Under the pieces are notes generated by a model. The model saw only the letters and a list, made by a program, of their open reading frames with translations, made no database searches and had not been told where the DNA came from. 15,283 bases of DNA from Leptolyngbya sp. SIO4C5 (GTDB lineage: Bacteria > Cyanobacteriota > Cyanobacteriia > Phormidesmidales > Phormidesmidaceae): NCBI GenBank assembly GCA_010671965.1, contig JAAHIC010000028.1:1-15283 (forward strand), given 5' to 3'. Position numbers and translations under genes: made by a program. Every line of letters begins with the position of its first letter. The stretch's first letter is position 1. This document shows positions 15,178-15,283 of the stretch, piece by piece.

Positions 15178-15283
15178 ATGCTCTCACAGCGTGATGCTGG
15201 GATGGTGACGCTTAATCAGCTAGCCAGCCGTATTCTAAAACTCAAGGCGGAACTGCTGCGAGCATCAGCAACGCTGGAAGAGG
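15178..15283 (+). CDS. Possible plus-strand gene start, 3' partial
   Basis: From the ATG at 15178 the plus strand is open to the window edge and reads as a likely amphipathic helix (LASRILKLKAELLRASATLEE). All three minus-strand frames have stops here. No ribosome binding site is visible, and the frame also extends upstream without stops. Only 35 codons can be seen, so this is a weak call. Confidence 0.25.
   Translation, partial: MLSQRDAGMVTLNQLASRILKLKAELLRASATLEE

Overview
The window looks cyanobacterial. The octamer GCGATCGC (HIP1) occurs at least fifteen times, there is a large TPR-CHAT protein, a small exported protein has motifs I associate with cyanobacteria, and the large serine recombinase resembles the XisF type. 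No rRNA, tRNA or CRISPR array is visible. The gene content (short ParA with a ribbon-helix-helix partner, tyrosine recombinase, serine recombinase, restriction genes, antitoxin relic) suggests a plasmid or a genomic island. I cannot tell these apart from this window.

Left part, plus strand (1-4141): the 5'-truncated TPR-CHAT gene carries eleven nearly identical 120-bp TPR units, then a duplicated linker, then a CHAT protease domain with an intact His/Cys pair. A 188-residue membrane protein with a cytosolic-looking coiled coil follows. The pair could be a sensor-protease and its membrane partner; this is inference. A perfect 9-bp hairpin with a T tract closes this unit and contains the stop codon of the convergent gene.

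Middle, minus strand (4209-6178): a plasmid-type partition pair (ParA ATPase overlapping an RHH protein with an AT-hook-like segment) lies downstream of a tyrosine recombinase. About 110 bp in front of the recombinase is a 9-6-9 palindrome shaped like a recombination core site. An exported six-cysteine protein (6400-6942) is next.

Second mobile module, minus strand (7063-11310): a large serine recombinase is followed after 16 bp by a protein with a Cys4 cluster and five tandem helix-turn-helix repeats, probably an accessory or directionality factor. A 19-bp imperfect hairpin lies downstream. Upstream is a 442-bp AT-rich region with several inverted repeats, and then an unrecognised 326-residue protein.

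Right part, minus strand (11360-15283): a DUF1016/YhcG PD-(D/E)XK protein and a type I restriction R subunit (HsdR) form an operon. No HsdM or HsdS is inside the window. Just upstream is a truncated antitoxin start with a good ribosome binding site, then 345 bp of apparently degenerate sequence.
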